Of a stretch of DNA of 64,000 nucleotides, positions 33,163 to 49,258 are shown piece after piece. Under the pieces are notes generated by a model. That model searched no databases and was not told where the DNA came from. It saw nothing but the letters and a program-made list of their open reading frames with translations. How positions within the stretch are numbered: position 1 is the stretch's first letter; the number at the start of each line of letters is the position of its first letter. The translations under genes and the position numbers were made by a program. Source of the stretch: Streptomyces sp. C10-9-1 (GTDB taxonomy: Bacteria > Actinomycetota > Actinomycetes > Streptomycetales > Streptomycetaceae); assembly GCF_024497955.1 (NCBI RefSeq), contig NZ_JANHKP010000015.1, positions 1-64,000 on the forward strand, read 5' to 3'.

Positions 33163-34146
33163 CTACAGCAGTCTCATCTCGGCCGCTCGTTGCCCCAACT
33201 GGAAGCGGCTCTGGGCGCCGAGGAGTTCCGAGACCTTGGTGACCATACGCCGTTCCGTACGGATGGACACGCCGAGCTTGCGGGCCACGCCCTCGTCGGT
33301 GAGTCCTTGGGCCAGCAGCCTCAGGAGCTCCCGTTCCTGGGGCGACAGCCCGTCGCCGGTCGGTGCGGCCGCTGTTCCCAGCGGAACGGCTGTCGCCCAC
33401 ACCATGTCGAACAGCGCACACAGCACGGACACCACCGCGGGTTCCTCGACGAGGAGCGCGCCCTGGGCGGAGTCCTCGAGCCGGAGGGGGATGAGTGCCG
33501 CTCTGCGATCCACGATCTGCATGCGGAAGGGGAGGTGGGCGACCGTGCGGATGGCCGCGCCCTGAGCGGCGAGCGAGGTGGAGTGCTCCACCGACCCGAC
33601 GTCGTTGCGGATGCTTTCCAGGTAGATCGTCTTGACGGAGACCGAGCGCGTCAGCAGGTCCTCCACGAGGGGGCGGCTGGCCGCCCGGTTGGCCTCGGTC
33701 TGGGGCCCGCCGGGCGCGAAGGCCAGCGACTCCTGCCGGGTCTCCGACGCAAGCCTCTCAAGGCAGTCGCGGACCGACACCAGATCCGTGAGCCGCTCCA
33801 TACCGGAGCCCCGCGCCCCGGCATACTCCGTCATGTAGTCATCGATGAGCGAGGCCATCCGCGCGCGGGCCTCGTCCAGTGCCTTCTGCTGGCCGGCGAT
33901 CTCGGCCTGCCGCTTCGCCCACAGCGCCTGGAACCCCAGGTGCGGACTGACGGGGCGGGCGCTGCCGACCGCGTCCCACGATGCGTTGATCAGAGCCAGA
34001 TCGGCCAACCTGTCCAGCGCGTCACGGGCCTGGTCCTCCGTCAGGTCCAGCTTCGCGCACAGCGCCGCTATGCCGATGCCCGGGCTGCGCAGCATCTCCC
34101 GGTAGACGGTGTCGGTGGCATCTCCCACTTCCCACGTGTGGAGCAC
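33163..34146 (-). CDS. LuxR-type regulator with TrmB-like N-terminus
   Basis: GTG 34146 follows AGGAGAGAT, giving 327 residues. The N-terminal 75 residues look like a TrmB-type winged helix (VYREMLRSPGIGIAALCAKL, LTEDQARDALDRLADLALI). A helical middle follows (SLIDDYMTEYAGARG), then a sensor-like region. The last 60 residues are a LuxR helix-turn-helix (LSPQERELLRLLAQGLTDEG, VARKLGVSIRTERRMVTKV). Such regulators are common beside actinobacterial peptide gene clusters. It is divergent from the small ORFs and the NRPS operon and is the only cluster-located regulator seen, so it is the best candidate for pathway control. Confidence 0.88.
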   Translation of the reverse strand: MLHTWEVGDATDTVYREMLRSPGIGIAALCAKLDLTEDQARDALDRLADLALINASWDAVGSARPVSPHLGFQALWAKRQAEIAGQQKALDEARARMASLIDDYMTEYAGARGSGMERLTDLVSVRDCLERLASETRQESLAFAPGGPQTEANRAASRPLVEDLLTRSVSVKTIYLESIRNDVGSVEHSTSLAAQGAAIRTVAHLPFRMQIVDRRAALIPLRLEDSAQGALLVEEPAVVSVLCALFDMVWATAVPLGTAAAPTGDGLSPQERELLRLLAQGLTDEGVARKLGVSIRTERRMVTKVSELLGAQSRFQLGQRAAEMRLL

Positions 34147-34580
34147 ATCTCTCCTAGGTGAATGAGTCCGATGTTCGTGCTGGTTGCGACTACGGCGAAG
34201 GGCGCCCGCCGGCCGGTGGGCCACAACAGACCCGGACGCCGCCCTGGCGGCACTGTACGTCGTCATCGTTACCCGTGCGTCACCCTGACGCCGGATCCGG
34301 CAGCACCCGAAATCCGCTTGACCGAGCGCCGCAGGACCGCTCACCGGCCGCGCGGTCGAGGCACGGGTCCGTCAGGTGCCGTCCTGGTACCCCACCTGCG
34401 GCCGGACGCCTCCGCCCCGCGCCCCGGGAGCCGGCATCCCGCCTGCCGCCGGCGCCCGGCACAGCCGTCGCCGCGATCCCAACGGCCACTGCCGATCCAC
34501 GCCCACCGAAGACATCGGCCCCTCTCGTCCGGTCGCGCGGACGAGTTCCGGGCCCGACTCATCCCGAAAGGGTGACACCG
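34147..34580. other. divergent promoter region of the NRPS cluster
   Basis: 434 bases between the LuxR-type gene and the first plus-strand small gene. It must carry both promoters. Frames through it are shadow-like. No clear palindrome was found here; one occurs further on at 35430-35443. Confidence 0.45.
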
Positions 34581-34883
34581 TTGTTTCTCATAGCTGCCTC
34601 GTGGTCGTCCCCGCCTCCCCTGCCGCCGACGGCCGAGGAGAAGCTGAGGAGCGCTCTCCTGCAGCACGACGGAAACCACGGCCGGCTCCAGCACATGCGT
34701 CTGCACATGAGCAGGGAGGGTGCCCGCGGCGTCCTCTTCGTGTCGGCGCAGGACGCCGCGGCCGCGGAGTCCCACGTACGCGCACTCTGGGGGGCCGTCA
34801 CCCGTTCCGGAGGCCCGGTCGGCGACTGGCTTCTCCTCGAGTGCACCCCCCTGCCTCTCGGCGGAACCCTCCCCCCGCGGTAG
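34581..34883 (+). CDS. 100-residue hypothetical protein
   Basis: TTG 34581 (in frame with GTG 34572) lies six bases after AAAGGGTG. The product reads as a folded small protein: LIAASWSSPPPLPPTAEEKL, HDGNHGRLQHMRLHMSREGA, GVLFVSAQDAAAAESHVRAL, and a C-terminal WLLLECTPLPL strand. The strand-helix pattern suggests an alpha/beta domain. No signal peptide or membrane segment. I do not recognise it; small proteins of this kind sit at the start of some actinobacterial NRPS clusters, but a role is unknown. Confidence 0.55.
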   Translation: MFLIAASWSSPPPLPPTAEEKLRSALLQHDGNHGRLQHMRLHMSREGARGVLFVSAQDAAAAESHVRALWGAVTRSGGPVGDWLLLECTPLPLGGTLPPR

Positions 34884-35032
34884 TCGGCCCCGCTTCCGGC
34901 GCAGGCATGAAACTGCCAGGAGCAGAATGTGCCAGGCAGAAAGCTTGTTCCCACTCGCTCGGTTCGGTGAAGATCAATGCATCGACCGGAGCAAACTCGG
35001 CCGCCAAGGCCGAGAGGGGGAGGAAAAGATTC

Positions 35033-35182
35033 ATGGAGCGCATCAAGAAGGCGATTCTCTGTGTAGCGTGCGCACTGCCTTTGGTGTTCGCCGCAGGAGT
35101 CACCGCGGAACAGCCCGCACACGCCCGGACGCCGGCCCGGGAATCCGTCAGCGCCATGGCCCCGGACCTCGGGTGGCAGTGA
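35033..35182 (+). CDS. exported 49-residue peptide ending in DLGWQ
   Basis: ATG 35033 is preceded by an excellent ribosome site (GGGGGAGGAAAAG). The product has a textbook signal peptide: MERIKKA, a hydrophobic core ILCVACALPLVFAAGV, and possible Ala-x-Ala cleavage sites after VTA (residue 25) or AHA (residue 31). Cleavage would release an 18- to 24-residue peptide ending APDLGWQ. The mature part has no Cys pair and no obvious modification site. Located between the cluster regulator and the biosynthetic operon, it could be a secreted signal that feeds back on the cluster. That role is inference. Confidence 0.7.
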   Translation: MERIKKAILCVACALPLVFAAGVTAEQPAHARTPARESVSAMAPDLGWQ

Positions 35183-35510
35183 CCCGCCCTCGCTCTCCCG
35201 CCGCACGTCCCCTTGCCGGGTTCCACGGCACCGACGTGCACTGATACTCCCGCACAGCTCCCGGGCAGCACCGGCGCAGACATACGTCCTCCCGGCGTCG
35301 CGCCCGGTCTCGGGCGCATCCGCCCGAACGGCCCGGACCTGCCCGGCGCACACCGCCGCGGGCCCCTTTCGCAAGAACCCCGTTTCCCTTACTGCCGCCG
35401 CATGGTCCGACGCACCGAGAGATGTGCGCGCGGTACGTACCGCTACGGAAATCTCGATCTCCACGAATCCCTGAACTGTGGACCTCGCAGAATCACAAGG
35501 TGGAAAAAAC
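35183..35510. other. leader region of the biosynthetic operon
   Basis: 328 bases between the exported-peptide gene and MbtH. It contains the palindrome at 35430-35443 and an A-rich tract (GGTGGAAAAAAC) at the MbtH ribosome site. No other gene is supported. The main operon promoter is probably here. Confidence 0.5.
35430..35443. promoter_or_regulatory. 14-bp palindrome GCGGTACGTACCGC, candidate operator
   Basis: A perfect palindrome 67 bases before the MbtH start. Its place upstream of the whole biosynthetic operon suggests a regulator-binding site, perhaps for the LuxR-type protein encoded at 33163-34146. A second copy was not found in the window. Confidence 0.45.
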
Positions 35511-35741
35511 ATGCATGAGACGGCCGCCGAGGCGACTGCCGAAGGTGCGGTGCCGGAGAACGGCGCGCAATACACCGTGGTCCGCAACCACGAGGATCAG
35601 TATTCGGTCTGGCGAATCGGCCAGCCCGTGCCGCAGGGCTGGCAGGAGGTGGGCGAAGCCGTCTCGCGCGAGGAGGCCCTGGCCCGGATCGAAGAAGCAT
35701 GGCTTGACCTGTGCCCGCTGAGCCTGCGCTCGGCTCGCTGA
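35511..35741 (+). CDS. MbtH-like protein 1
   Basis: ATG 35511 follows AAGGTGG. The 76-residue protein has the MbtH core: YTVVRNHEDQYSVWRIGQ, VPQGWQEVG, and IEEAWLDLCPLSLR. MbtH-like proteins bind adenylation domains and are often needed for their solubility or activity. It lies 20 bases before the free-standing A-PCP gene, so that is its likely partner. The N-terminus is about a dozen residues longer than usual (HETAAEATAEGAVPENG) and an Arg replaces the Pro of the usual S-x-W-P motif (SVWRIG). Confidence 0.92.
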   Translation: MHETAAEATAEGAVPENGAQYTVVRNHEDQYSVWRIGQPVPQGWQEVGEAVSREEALARIEEAWLDLCPLSLRSAR

Positions 35742-35761
35742 GAACCAAAGGGAGATATGCA

Positions 35762-37531
35762 GTGGTGCAACATCAGCTCATCCACGCGTGGGTAGCGGGC
35801 GCGGCCGCGGAGGACCCGGACGCCGTCGCGGTCACCGCGGGCGGCACCGAGCTCACGTACCGGGCCCTGCACGCCGATGCCACCGCGCTGGCCGCGGTGC
35901 TGCGGGCGCGCGGTGTCACGGTCGGCTCGCGCGTGGTCGTCGCGGTGCCGCGGTCCACCGACTTCGTGGTCGCGGCCCTGGCGGTGCTCAAGGCGGGCGG
36001 TGCGTACGTGCCGATCGACCCGGAGTACCCGGTGCAGCGACAGCAGCTCATCCTGGCCGACTCCGGCGCGGCACTCATCATCACCGCCGGCACGGCAGGC
36101 CCCGGGGGATACCCCGAGGTGGACATGCGCACCGCGCTGGCGGCCGGTGGCGCGCCCGCGGGGGCCGGGCCGGAACCGGACGTCCGTCCCGACGACCTCG
36201 CCTACATCGTGTACACCTCCGGATCGACCGGTGCCCCCAAGGGTGTCTGCGTCACGCATGCCGCGGTCACCGATCTGATCGGATCGGACCCCCGGCTGGC
36301 CGTCGCCCGGGGCGAGGTGGTCGCGCACCTGGCCCCGACCGCCTTCGACGCCGCGACCTTCGAGATCTGGTCGGCGCTGGCCCGCGGCGCCACCGTGGCC
36401 GCCCTGAGCAAGGACGAGATCTCGGTCGCGGAGCTGGGCCGAACCCTGCGTGCGGTCCGACCCGACTGGCTGTTCCTCACCACCGGCCTGTTCCACCTCC
36501 TCGTCGACCACGACGTAGACATGTTCAGCTCGGTCGGGACGGTGCTGACGGGTGGCGACGTGCTCTCTCCCCAGCACGTGCAGGCTGCGGCGGAGTCGGT
36601 GAAGCGGGACCTGTACGCCGCGTACGGGCCGACGGAGACGACCGTCTTCGCCACGCTGCACAAGGTGGATCCGGCACGGTCCTACGAGCGGGTGCCGATC
36701 GGCCGGGTCCTGGACAACAAGACGCTGCACATCCTCGACGACCAGCTCCGCGAGGTCGCACCCGGCGAGGTCGGAGAGATCTGCCTCGGCGGCAACGGCC
36801 TGGCCCGCTGCTACCACAACCGTGCGGCGCTCACGGCGGACCGCTTCGTGCCCGATGCGGGCTCACCGGTTGCGGGCAGCCGCCTCTACCGGACCGGCGA
36901 CCTCGGCCGGCTGCTCCCGGACGGTGAGGTCGAGTTCGTCGGGCGGACGGACCGCCAGGTGAAGGTGCGCGGATTCCGCGTCGAGCTCGGCGAGATCGAA
37001 GCCGCCCTGTCGGCACACGAGGCGATCGGCGCGGTGGCGGTGCTGGCCGTCGGCGACGACGAGAACAGCAAGCGCCTCGTGGCGTACGTGTCGCCCGCGG
37101 GCCGGTCCGTGCTGAGCACCGCGACGCTCAGGCGCTGGGTCGGCGGCGCCCTTCCCGGCTATCTCGCCCCGTCGCACTACGTGCTCCTCGACACCCTGCC
37201 GCTCGACCCCAACGGCAAGGTCGACCGCAAGGCCCTGCCCCGCCCGTGGACCACCCGCGCGGACTTCGACCTGCCCGAGGCGGTCGCGCCCCGTACCGGG
37301 ACCGAGCGGCTGGTCACCCAGGTGATGGCCGACGTGCTCGGGCTGGACGAAGTGGGCGTCGAGGACGACTTCTACGCCCTCGGCGGGGACTCCCTGCGCA
37401 GCGTCCGGATGCTCGAGCACCTGCGGGCCCTGGGAATCACCGTCAGCTCGCGGGACTTCCTGCGCCGGCCCACCGTCCGGGGCCTCACCGGACTCGTCGA
37501 CGAGCTGCAGCCGGTCGGGGGCAGGGCATGA
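35762..37531 (+). CDS. free-standing NRPS adenylation-PCP didomain
   Basis: GTG 35762 follows AAAGGGAG. The 589-residue protein has an A domain (about 1-500: YIVYTSGSTGAPKG, YAAYGPTETT, YRTGDL, KVRGFRVELGEIE, NGKVDRK) and a C-terminal PCP with the pantetheine Ser in DDFYALGGDSLRS. Specificity residues read by eye are D-A-F-L-L-G-A-V-F plus the conserved Lys; I cannot match this to one amino acid. There is no condensation domain, so it loads an amino acid for modification while tethered. The following P450 and Cys hydrolase overlap it in a coupled series, like NikP1/NikQ-type systems that make beta-hydroxy amino acids. Confidence 0.92.
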   Translation: MVQHQLIHAWVAGAAAEDPDAVAVTAGGTELTYRALHADATALAAVLRARGVTVGSRVVVAVPRSTDFVVAALAVLKAGGAYVPIDPEYPVQRQQLILADSGAALIITAGTAGPGGYPEVDMRTALAAGGAPAGAGPEPDVRPDDLAYIVYTSGSTGAPKGVCVTHAAVTDLIGSDPRLAVARGEVVAHLAPTAFDAATFEIWSALARGATVAALSKDEISVAELGRTLRAVRPDWLFLTTGLFHLLVDHDVDMFSSVGTVLTGGDVLSPQHVQAAAESVKRDLYAAYGPTETTVFATLHKVDPARSYERVPIGRVLDNKTLHILDDQLREVAPGEVGEICLGGNGLARCYHNRAALTADRFVPDAGSPVAGSRLYRTGDLGRLLPDGEVEFVGRTDRQVKVRGFRVELGEIEAALSAHEAIGAVAVLAVGDDENSKRLVAYVSPAGRSVLSTATLRRWVGGALPGYLAPSHYVLLDTLPLDPNGKVDRKALPRPWTTRADFDLPEAVAPRTGTERLVTQVMADVLGLDEVGVEDDFYALGGDSLRSVRMLEHLRALGITVSSRDFLRRPTVRGLTGLVDELQPVGGRA

Positions 37532-38775
37532 GGATCACGAGCCCCGACCGCGACGCCCGGGTCCCGCTGGCCGGCGTCGACCTCTACGACCCGGTGCCCT
37601 ATCGCGACGCATGCCAGCACACCCTGTGGCAGACCCTGCGCGAGGAGGCCTCCGTCTGGTGGCAGAAGGCCCCCAACGGGACCGGGTTCTGGAACTTCAC
37701 CCGTCACGCCGACGTCGATCAGCTGCTCAAGGACCACCGCAGGTTCAGCTCCGAGGACGGTACGATCCTCAGCTCCGTCGGCGTCGGCGACGCCGCGACG
37801 GGCAAGACCATGACCGTCACCGACCCTCCCCGCCACGCGCAGCTGCGCAACCCGGTGATGCAGAAGCTGGGCCGGGCGATGATCCGCCGCTGCACCGAGC
37901 AGCTCAGGGCCGAGGTGGACAGGGTCGTGGCGCCCCTGCTGGCCGACCGCAAGGGCGACTTCGTCGGGCTGATGCACAACCTGCCCATGGCGATGCTCGC
38001 CCCGATGATGGGCATCCCCGAGGAGCTGCGCGAGGAGATCGCGCACTGGTCGGCCGTGAGCATCGCGCCCGACGAGCCCGGCCTGACCGGTGGGCTCGAC
38101 GCGCACACGGCGGCGCGGGAAGCGCACGTGCACCTGCTCGACCTGTTCGGCGCGGCGATCAAGATGCGGGCCGGCGACCCGGGCGACGACGTGATGACGG
38201 CGCTGACCGGGCTGCTCCTGGACGGCGAGCCGCTGACCGAGTGGCATGTGGCGCTCAACTACTACAGCCTGATGATGGGTGCGCACGCCACCACCCCGCA
38301 CGTCGCCGGCCACATCGTGACCGCGCTGGTGGAGCGGCCGCACCTGTGGTCGCAGGTGCGCGCCGATCCCTCCCTGGTCCCCGCCCTGGTCGACGAGGGC
38401 ACCCGCTGGACGTCGCCGACCCACCACCTGGTGCGCCGGGCCAACGTGGACACCGAGCTCGGTGGCCAGGCCGTCGGCAAGGGCGACTGGCTGTGCGGCT
38501 GGGTCGGTTCGGCGAACCGGGACCACGCCGTGTGGGACGACCCGTACGAGTTCCGGATCGACCGGGGCAGCAACCCGCACCTCGGGTTCGGCGTCGGACC
38601 GCACTACTGCATCGGCGCGCTGGTGTCCCGGGCCGCGCTCACGGTGCTGTTCGAGATCCTCGCGGAACACGTCGAGCGGTTCGAGCTCCCCGAGGAGCCC
38701 AGGCACCTGACCTCGAACTGGATCAACGGCATGGCCCGGATGGACATGGTGCTCCACCTCGGTGAGCGGTCATGA
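37528..38775 (+). CDS. cytochrome P450 acting on PCP-bound amino acid
   Basis: The ATG overlaps the A-PCP stop by four bases. The 415-residue protein has the heme loop FGVGPHYCIGA with axial Cys361, the ExxR pair E290/R293, and a helix-I segment MMGAHATTPHV. The usual acid-Thr pair of helix I reads A-T-T, typical of carrier-protein-dependent P450s. The closest functional model I know is the family that hydroxylates the beta carbon of aminoacyl-PCP (NikQ, NovI and relatives). Substrate would be the residue held on the preceding PCP. An electron-donor ferredoxin is not encoded in the cluster. Confidence 0.9.
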   Translation: MRITSPDRDARVPLAGVDLYDPVPYRDACQHTLWQTLREEASVWWQKAPNGTGFWNFTRHADVDQLLKDHRRFSSEDGTILSSVGVGDAATGKTMTVTDPPRHAQLRNPVMQKLGRAMIRRCTEQLRAEVDRVVAPLLADRKGDFVGLMHNLPMAMLAPMMGIPEELREEIAHWSAVSIAPDEPGLTGGLDAHTAAREAHVHLLDLFGAAIKMRAGDPGDDVMTALTGLLLDGEPLTEWHVALNYYSLMMGAHATTPHVAGHIVTALVERPHLWSQVRADPSLVPALVDEGTRWTSPTHHLVRRANVDTELGGQAVGKGDWLCGWVGSANRDHAVWDDPYEFRIDRGSNPHLGFGVGPHYCIGALVSRAALTVLFEILAEHVERFELPEEPRHLTSNWINGMARMDMVLHLGERS

Positions 38776-39509
38776 GCCGCTGGACCCTGCAGCCGGTCCC
38801 CGACGACGGCGACTTCCTGGTCTTCGGACTGCCGTACGCGGGGACCGGGGCCTCCTCGTTCAAGGCGTGGCCGCGGCAGCTCGGCGCGGGACGGTTCTGC
38901 GCCGTGCAGCCGCCGGGACGCGAGAACCGGTTCGGCGAGGACCCGGTCACCAGCCACCAGGAGTTCGCCGAGGGCCTGGTCGCGGAGATCGCCGACCGGC
39001 TGGACCGGCCGTACGCGCTGATCGGGCACTGCGGTGCGGTTCCGTTCCTGCTGCAGACCGCGGCGCACCTGGAGCAGCGGGGCCTGCCGCTCCCCCGGCG
39101 GCTGTTCGCCTCCGGGTGGGGTGCTCCGCACAAGGGCCTGTACGGCAGGCTCAACTTCGTCGACCTGGCCGAGGTCGACATGGTGGCCGAGATCGAGGAC
39201 CGGTGCGCGGCCCTGGGGCAGCGGATGCCCCGGGAGTTCGTCGAGATCGCCGCGGACACCATGCTCGCCGACCTGCGGGTACAGCGCGGCTACCGGGCGA
39301 AGGCGCTGCCGAGCCGGGACATCCCCGTCTCGGTGATCGGCTGGACCGAGGACGACGTCGTCCCGCAGGCGGAGGTGCGGCCCGGCTGGGAGGACTGCGC
39401 CACGGCCACGTTCCACGTCCTCGAAGGCGACCACTGGGAGTTCCTCCGCTTCCCGAATGCGCTGCGCGACCTCATCGAGCAGGAGATGTCCGTCGCGGGC
39501 AGCGCCTGA
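38772..39509 (+). CDS. type II thioesterase-like hydrolase with Cys nucleophile
   Basis: The 245-residue alpha/beta hydrolase overlaps the P450 stop by four bases. It has the type II thioesterase layout: oxyanion region GLPYAGTGASSF, RPYALIGHCGAVPF, and GDHWEF with catalytic His221. At the nucleophile elbow (usually GHSMG) it reads GHCGA, so Ser is replaced by Cys87. Cys-type relatives such as SyrC and CmaE do not hydrolyse; they move an aminoacyl group from one carrier protein to another. Here it probably moves the hydroxylated residue from the A-PCP to a later carrier. Release of the free amino acid is the alternative. Confidence 0.85.
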   Translation: MSRWTLQPVPDDGDFLVFGLPYAGTGASSFKAWPRQLGAGRFCAVQPPGRENRFGEDPVTSHQEFAEGLVAEIADRLDRPYALIGHCGAVPFLLQTAAHLEQRGLPLPRRLFASGWGAPHKGLYGRLNFVDLAEVDMVAEIEDRCAALGQRMPREFVEIAADTMLADLRVQRGYRAKALPSRDIPVSVIGWTEDDVVPQAEVRPGWEDCATATFHVLEGDHWEFLRFPNALRDLIEQEMSVAGSA

Positions 39510-39666
39510 CGTCCAGCGTCACAGGCCGTGGATCCGGCCCGGCGGGCCGCGCGGGACGGCCTTCCCGAACCGCCCGGGTCGCACGGCCGTACTCGTCCCG
39601 CACCCCCGCCCCGAGTCGGCTCCGCCCAGTCAACCGTCCGTGAGAACCCCGAGAAGGACACAGCGC

Positions 39667-40743
39667 ATGAACGCAGCGGAGACGGTCGTCGCACCGTCGG
39701 CCGGCCCAGTGGAACCGAGCCTGGTGCAGCACATCCTGCTGGACGCCTGGAGCACCATGCTCAAGCACGAAGTCACCGTGCATGACAACTTCTTCCAGGC
39801 CGGCGGCGATTCGCTGCTGGCGCTGGCCACCATCGAGAACGTCAACCAGCGCCTCGGCTGGCAGCTCAACATGGGCGACCTGCTGCGGTTCCAGACCATC
39901 GCCGAGCTGGCCGCGGAGAAGGCGCAGCCCCAGGCGGCCAACGCCGAGCACGCGCTGATCCGGATGAGCAACCAGGGCCCGCGCACACCGATCGTCTTCG
40001 TGCACGCCGGGCTCGGCATGGTGGACGGGTACGGCCGCATGGTCCGCGAACTCGGTACCGACCGGGCCTGCTACGGGCTCCAGTCCCCCCTGCTCGTCGA
40101 GGGCGCCGAGAACGTGCCGGACACCTACCAGGGTCTGGCGGAGGTCTACGCGGATCTCCTGCAGGACGAGTTCGGCGAGGACGAGTTCCATCTGTTCACC
40201 TCCTGCGGCGGCGGCGCGATCTGCCTCGAACTGGGCCGCATCGCCGCCGACCGGGGCCTGGGCATCGGCAGGACCGTCGTGGTCGACGGCTACCTGGAGC
40301 TGGACTCCGCCAGCCAGACGCCGGAGGACGAACTGATGGTCGTCTTCCACGACGACATTCTGCGGATGTCCGGGACCACCGACCGGTTCCCGGCGATCAC
40401 GGCGCAGGAGGCGGACCTGGAGCAGGTGCTGCGGGTCACCGCGGAAGCCATGCTCGGCACCCGCGCGGGCTCGGACGAGCGCGCCGTCGCGTTCTGCCGG
40501 CGCCTCTACGCCTCCTTCCTCACCAACGCACGCGGACTGACCGCCTACCGCCCCGAGCCGGTCGACGTCGACCTCCTCATGCTCTTCGCCAAGGACAACG
40601 ACACGCTCGACCAGTGGCGTTCGGTCGTCACCGGCGAACTCACCGCGGAGGTGCTGCAGTCCGAGTTCTACGGGCAGCGGCTCTGCATCGAAGAGGCCTC
40701 GTACCTCGCGGCCCGCACCGTCGACTACCTGGGTGAGAAGTGA
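39667..40743 (+). CDS. PCP-thioesterase didomain with Cys nucleophile
   Basis: ATG 39667 follows GAGAAGGA. The 358-residue protein has a PCP (about 20-85; Ser49 in FFQAGGDSLLAL) and a thioesterase-like domain (about 105-355: PIVFVHAGLGMVDGYGRM, HLFTSCGGGAICLEL). The nucleophile position is Cys180, and no catalytic His is seen near the C-terminus, where CIEEASYLAARTV replaces the usual G-D-H motif. No adenylation domain is attached, so the carrier must be loaded in trans, for example by the Cys hydrolase encoded before it. As the NRPS lacks a terminal TE, this protein is the likely final carrier and release station. Confidence 0.88.
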   Translation: MNAAETVVAPSAGPVEPSLVQHILLDAWSTMLKHEVTVHDNFFQAGGDSLLALATIENVNQRLGWQLNMGDLLRFQTIAELAAEKAQPQAANAEHALIRMSNQGPRTPIVFVHAGLGMVDGYGRMVRELGTDRACYGLQSPLLVEGAENVPDTYQGLAEVYADLLQDEFGEDEFHLFTSCGGGAICLELGRIAADRGLGIGRTVVVDGYLELDSASQTPEDELMVVFHDDILRMSGTTDRFPAITAQEADLEQVLRVTAEAMLGTRAGSDERAVAFCRRLYASFLTNARGLTAYRPEPVDVDLLMLFAKDNDTLDQWRSVVTGELTAEVLQSEFYGQRLCIEEASYLAARTVDYLGEK

Positions 40744-40975
40744 GCGGCATGGACGGCACGACCACCAACCCGTTCGAGGACAGCGCCGGCGTGTTCCTCG
40801 TGCTGCGCAACTCCGCCGGCCAGTACTCCCTGTGGCCGGACTTCGTCGAGGTGCCCGCCGGCTGGGACACCGTCTTCGGCCCCGGGCCGCGGGCGGCCTG
40901 CACCGGGCACATCGAGCAGCACTGGACGGACCTGTCCCCCGTACGCCGGGGCGGCGAGGCGGGAGAACCGGCTTC

Positions 40976-40979
<4 letters not shown>
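40740..40979 (+). CDS. MbtH-like protein 2
   Basis: The 79-residue protein starts at GTG 40740 (overlapping the previous stop as GTGA) or ATG 40749. It has NPFEDSAGVFLVLRNSAGQY, SLWPDFVEVPAGW and HWTDLSPVR, the standard MbtH features including S-L-W-P. Its stop overlaps the NRPS start (ATGA), so it is probably the partner of the NRPS adenylation domains. The usual Arg-Pro near the end is Ser-Pro. Two MbtH genes in one cluster suggest separate partners for the free-standing and the large NRPS. Confidence 0.92.

Positions 40980-49254
<8,275 letters not shown>

Positions 49255-49258
<4 letters not shown>

Noticed and set aside
38772..39509. Cys87 hydrolase as a beta-lactone-forming thioesterase
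   Set aside because: Cys thioesterases that make beta-lactones are domains at the end of an NRPS; this is a free type II-like protein next to an off-line A-PCP, so an aminoacyl shuttle fits better. Kept as an alternative for the PCP-TE protein.
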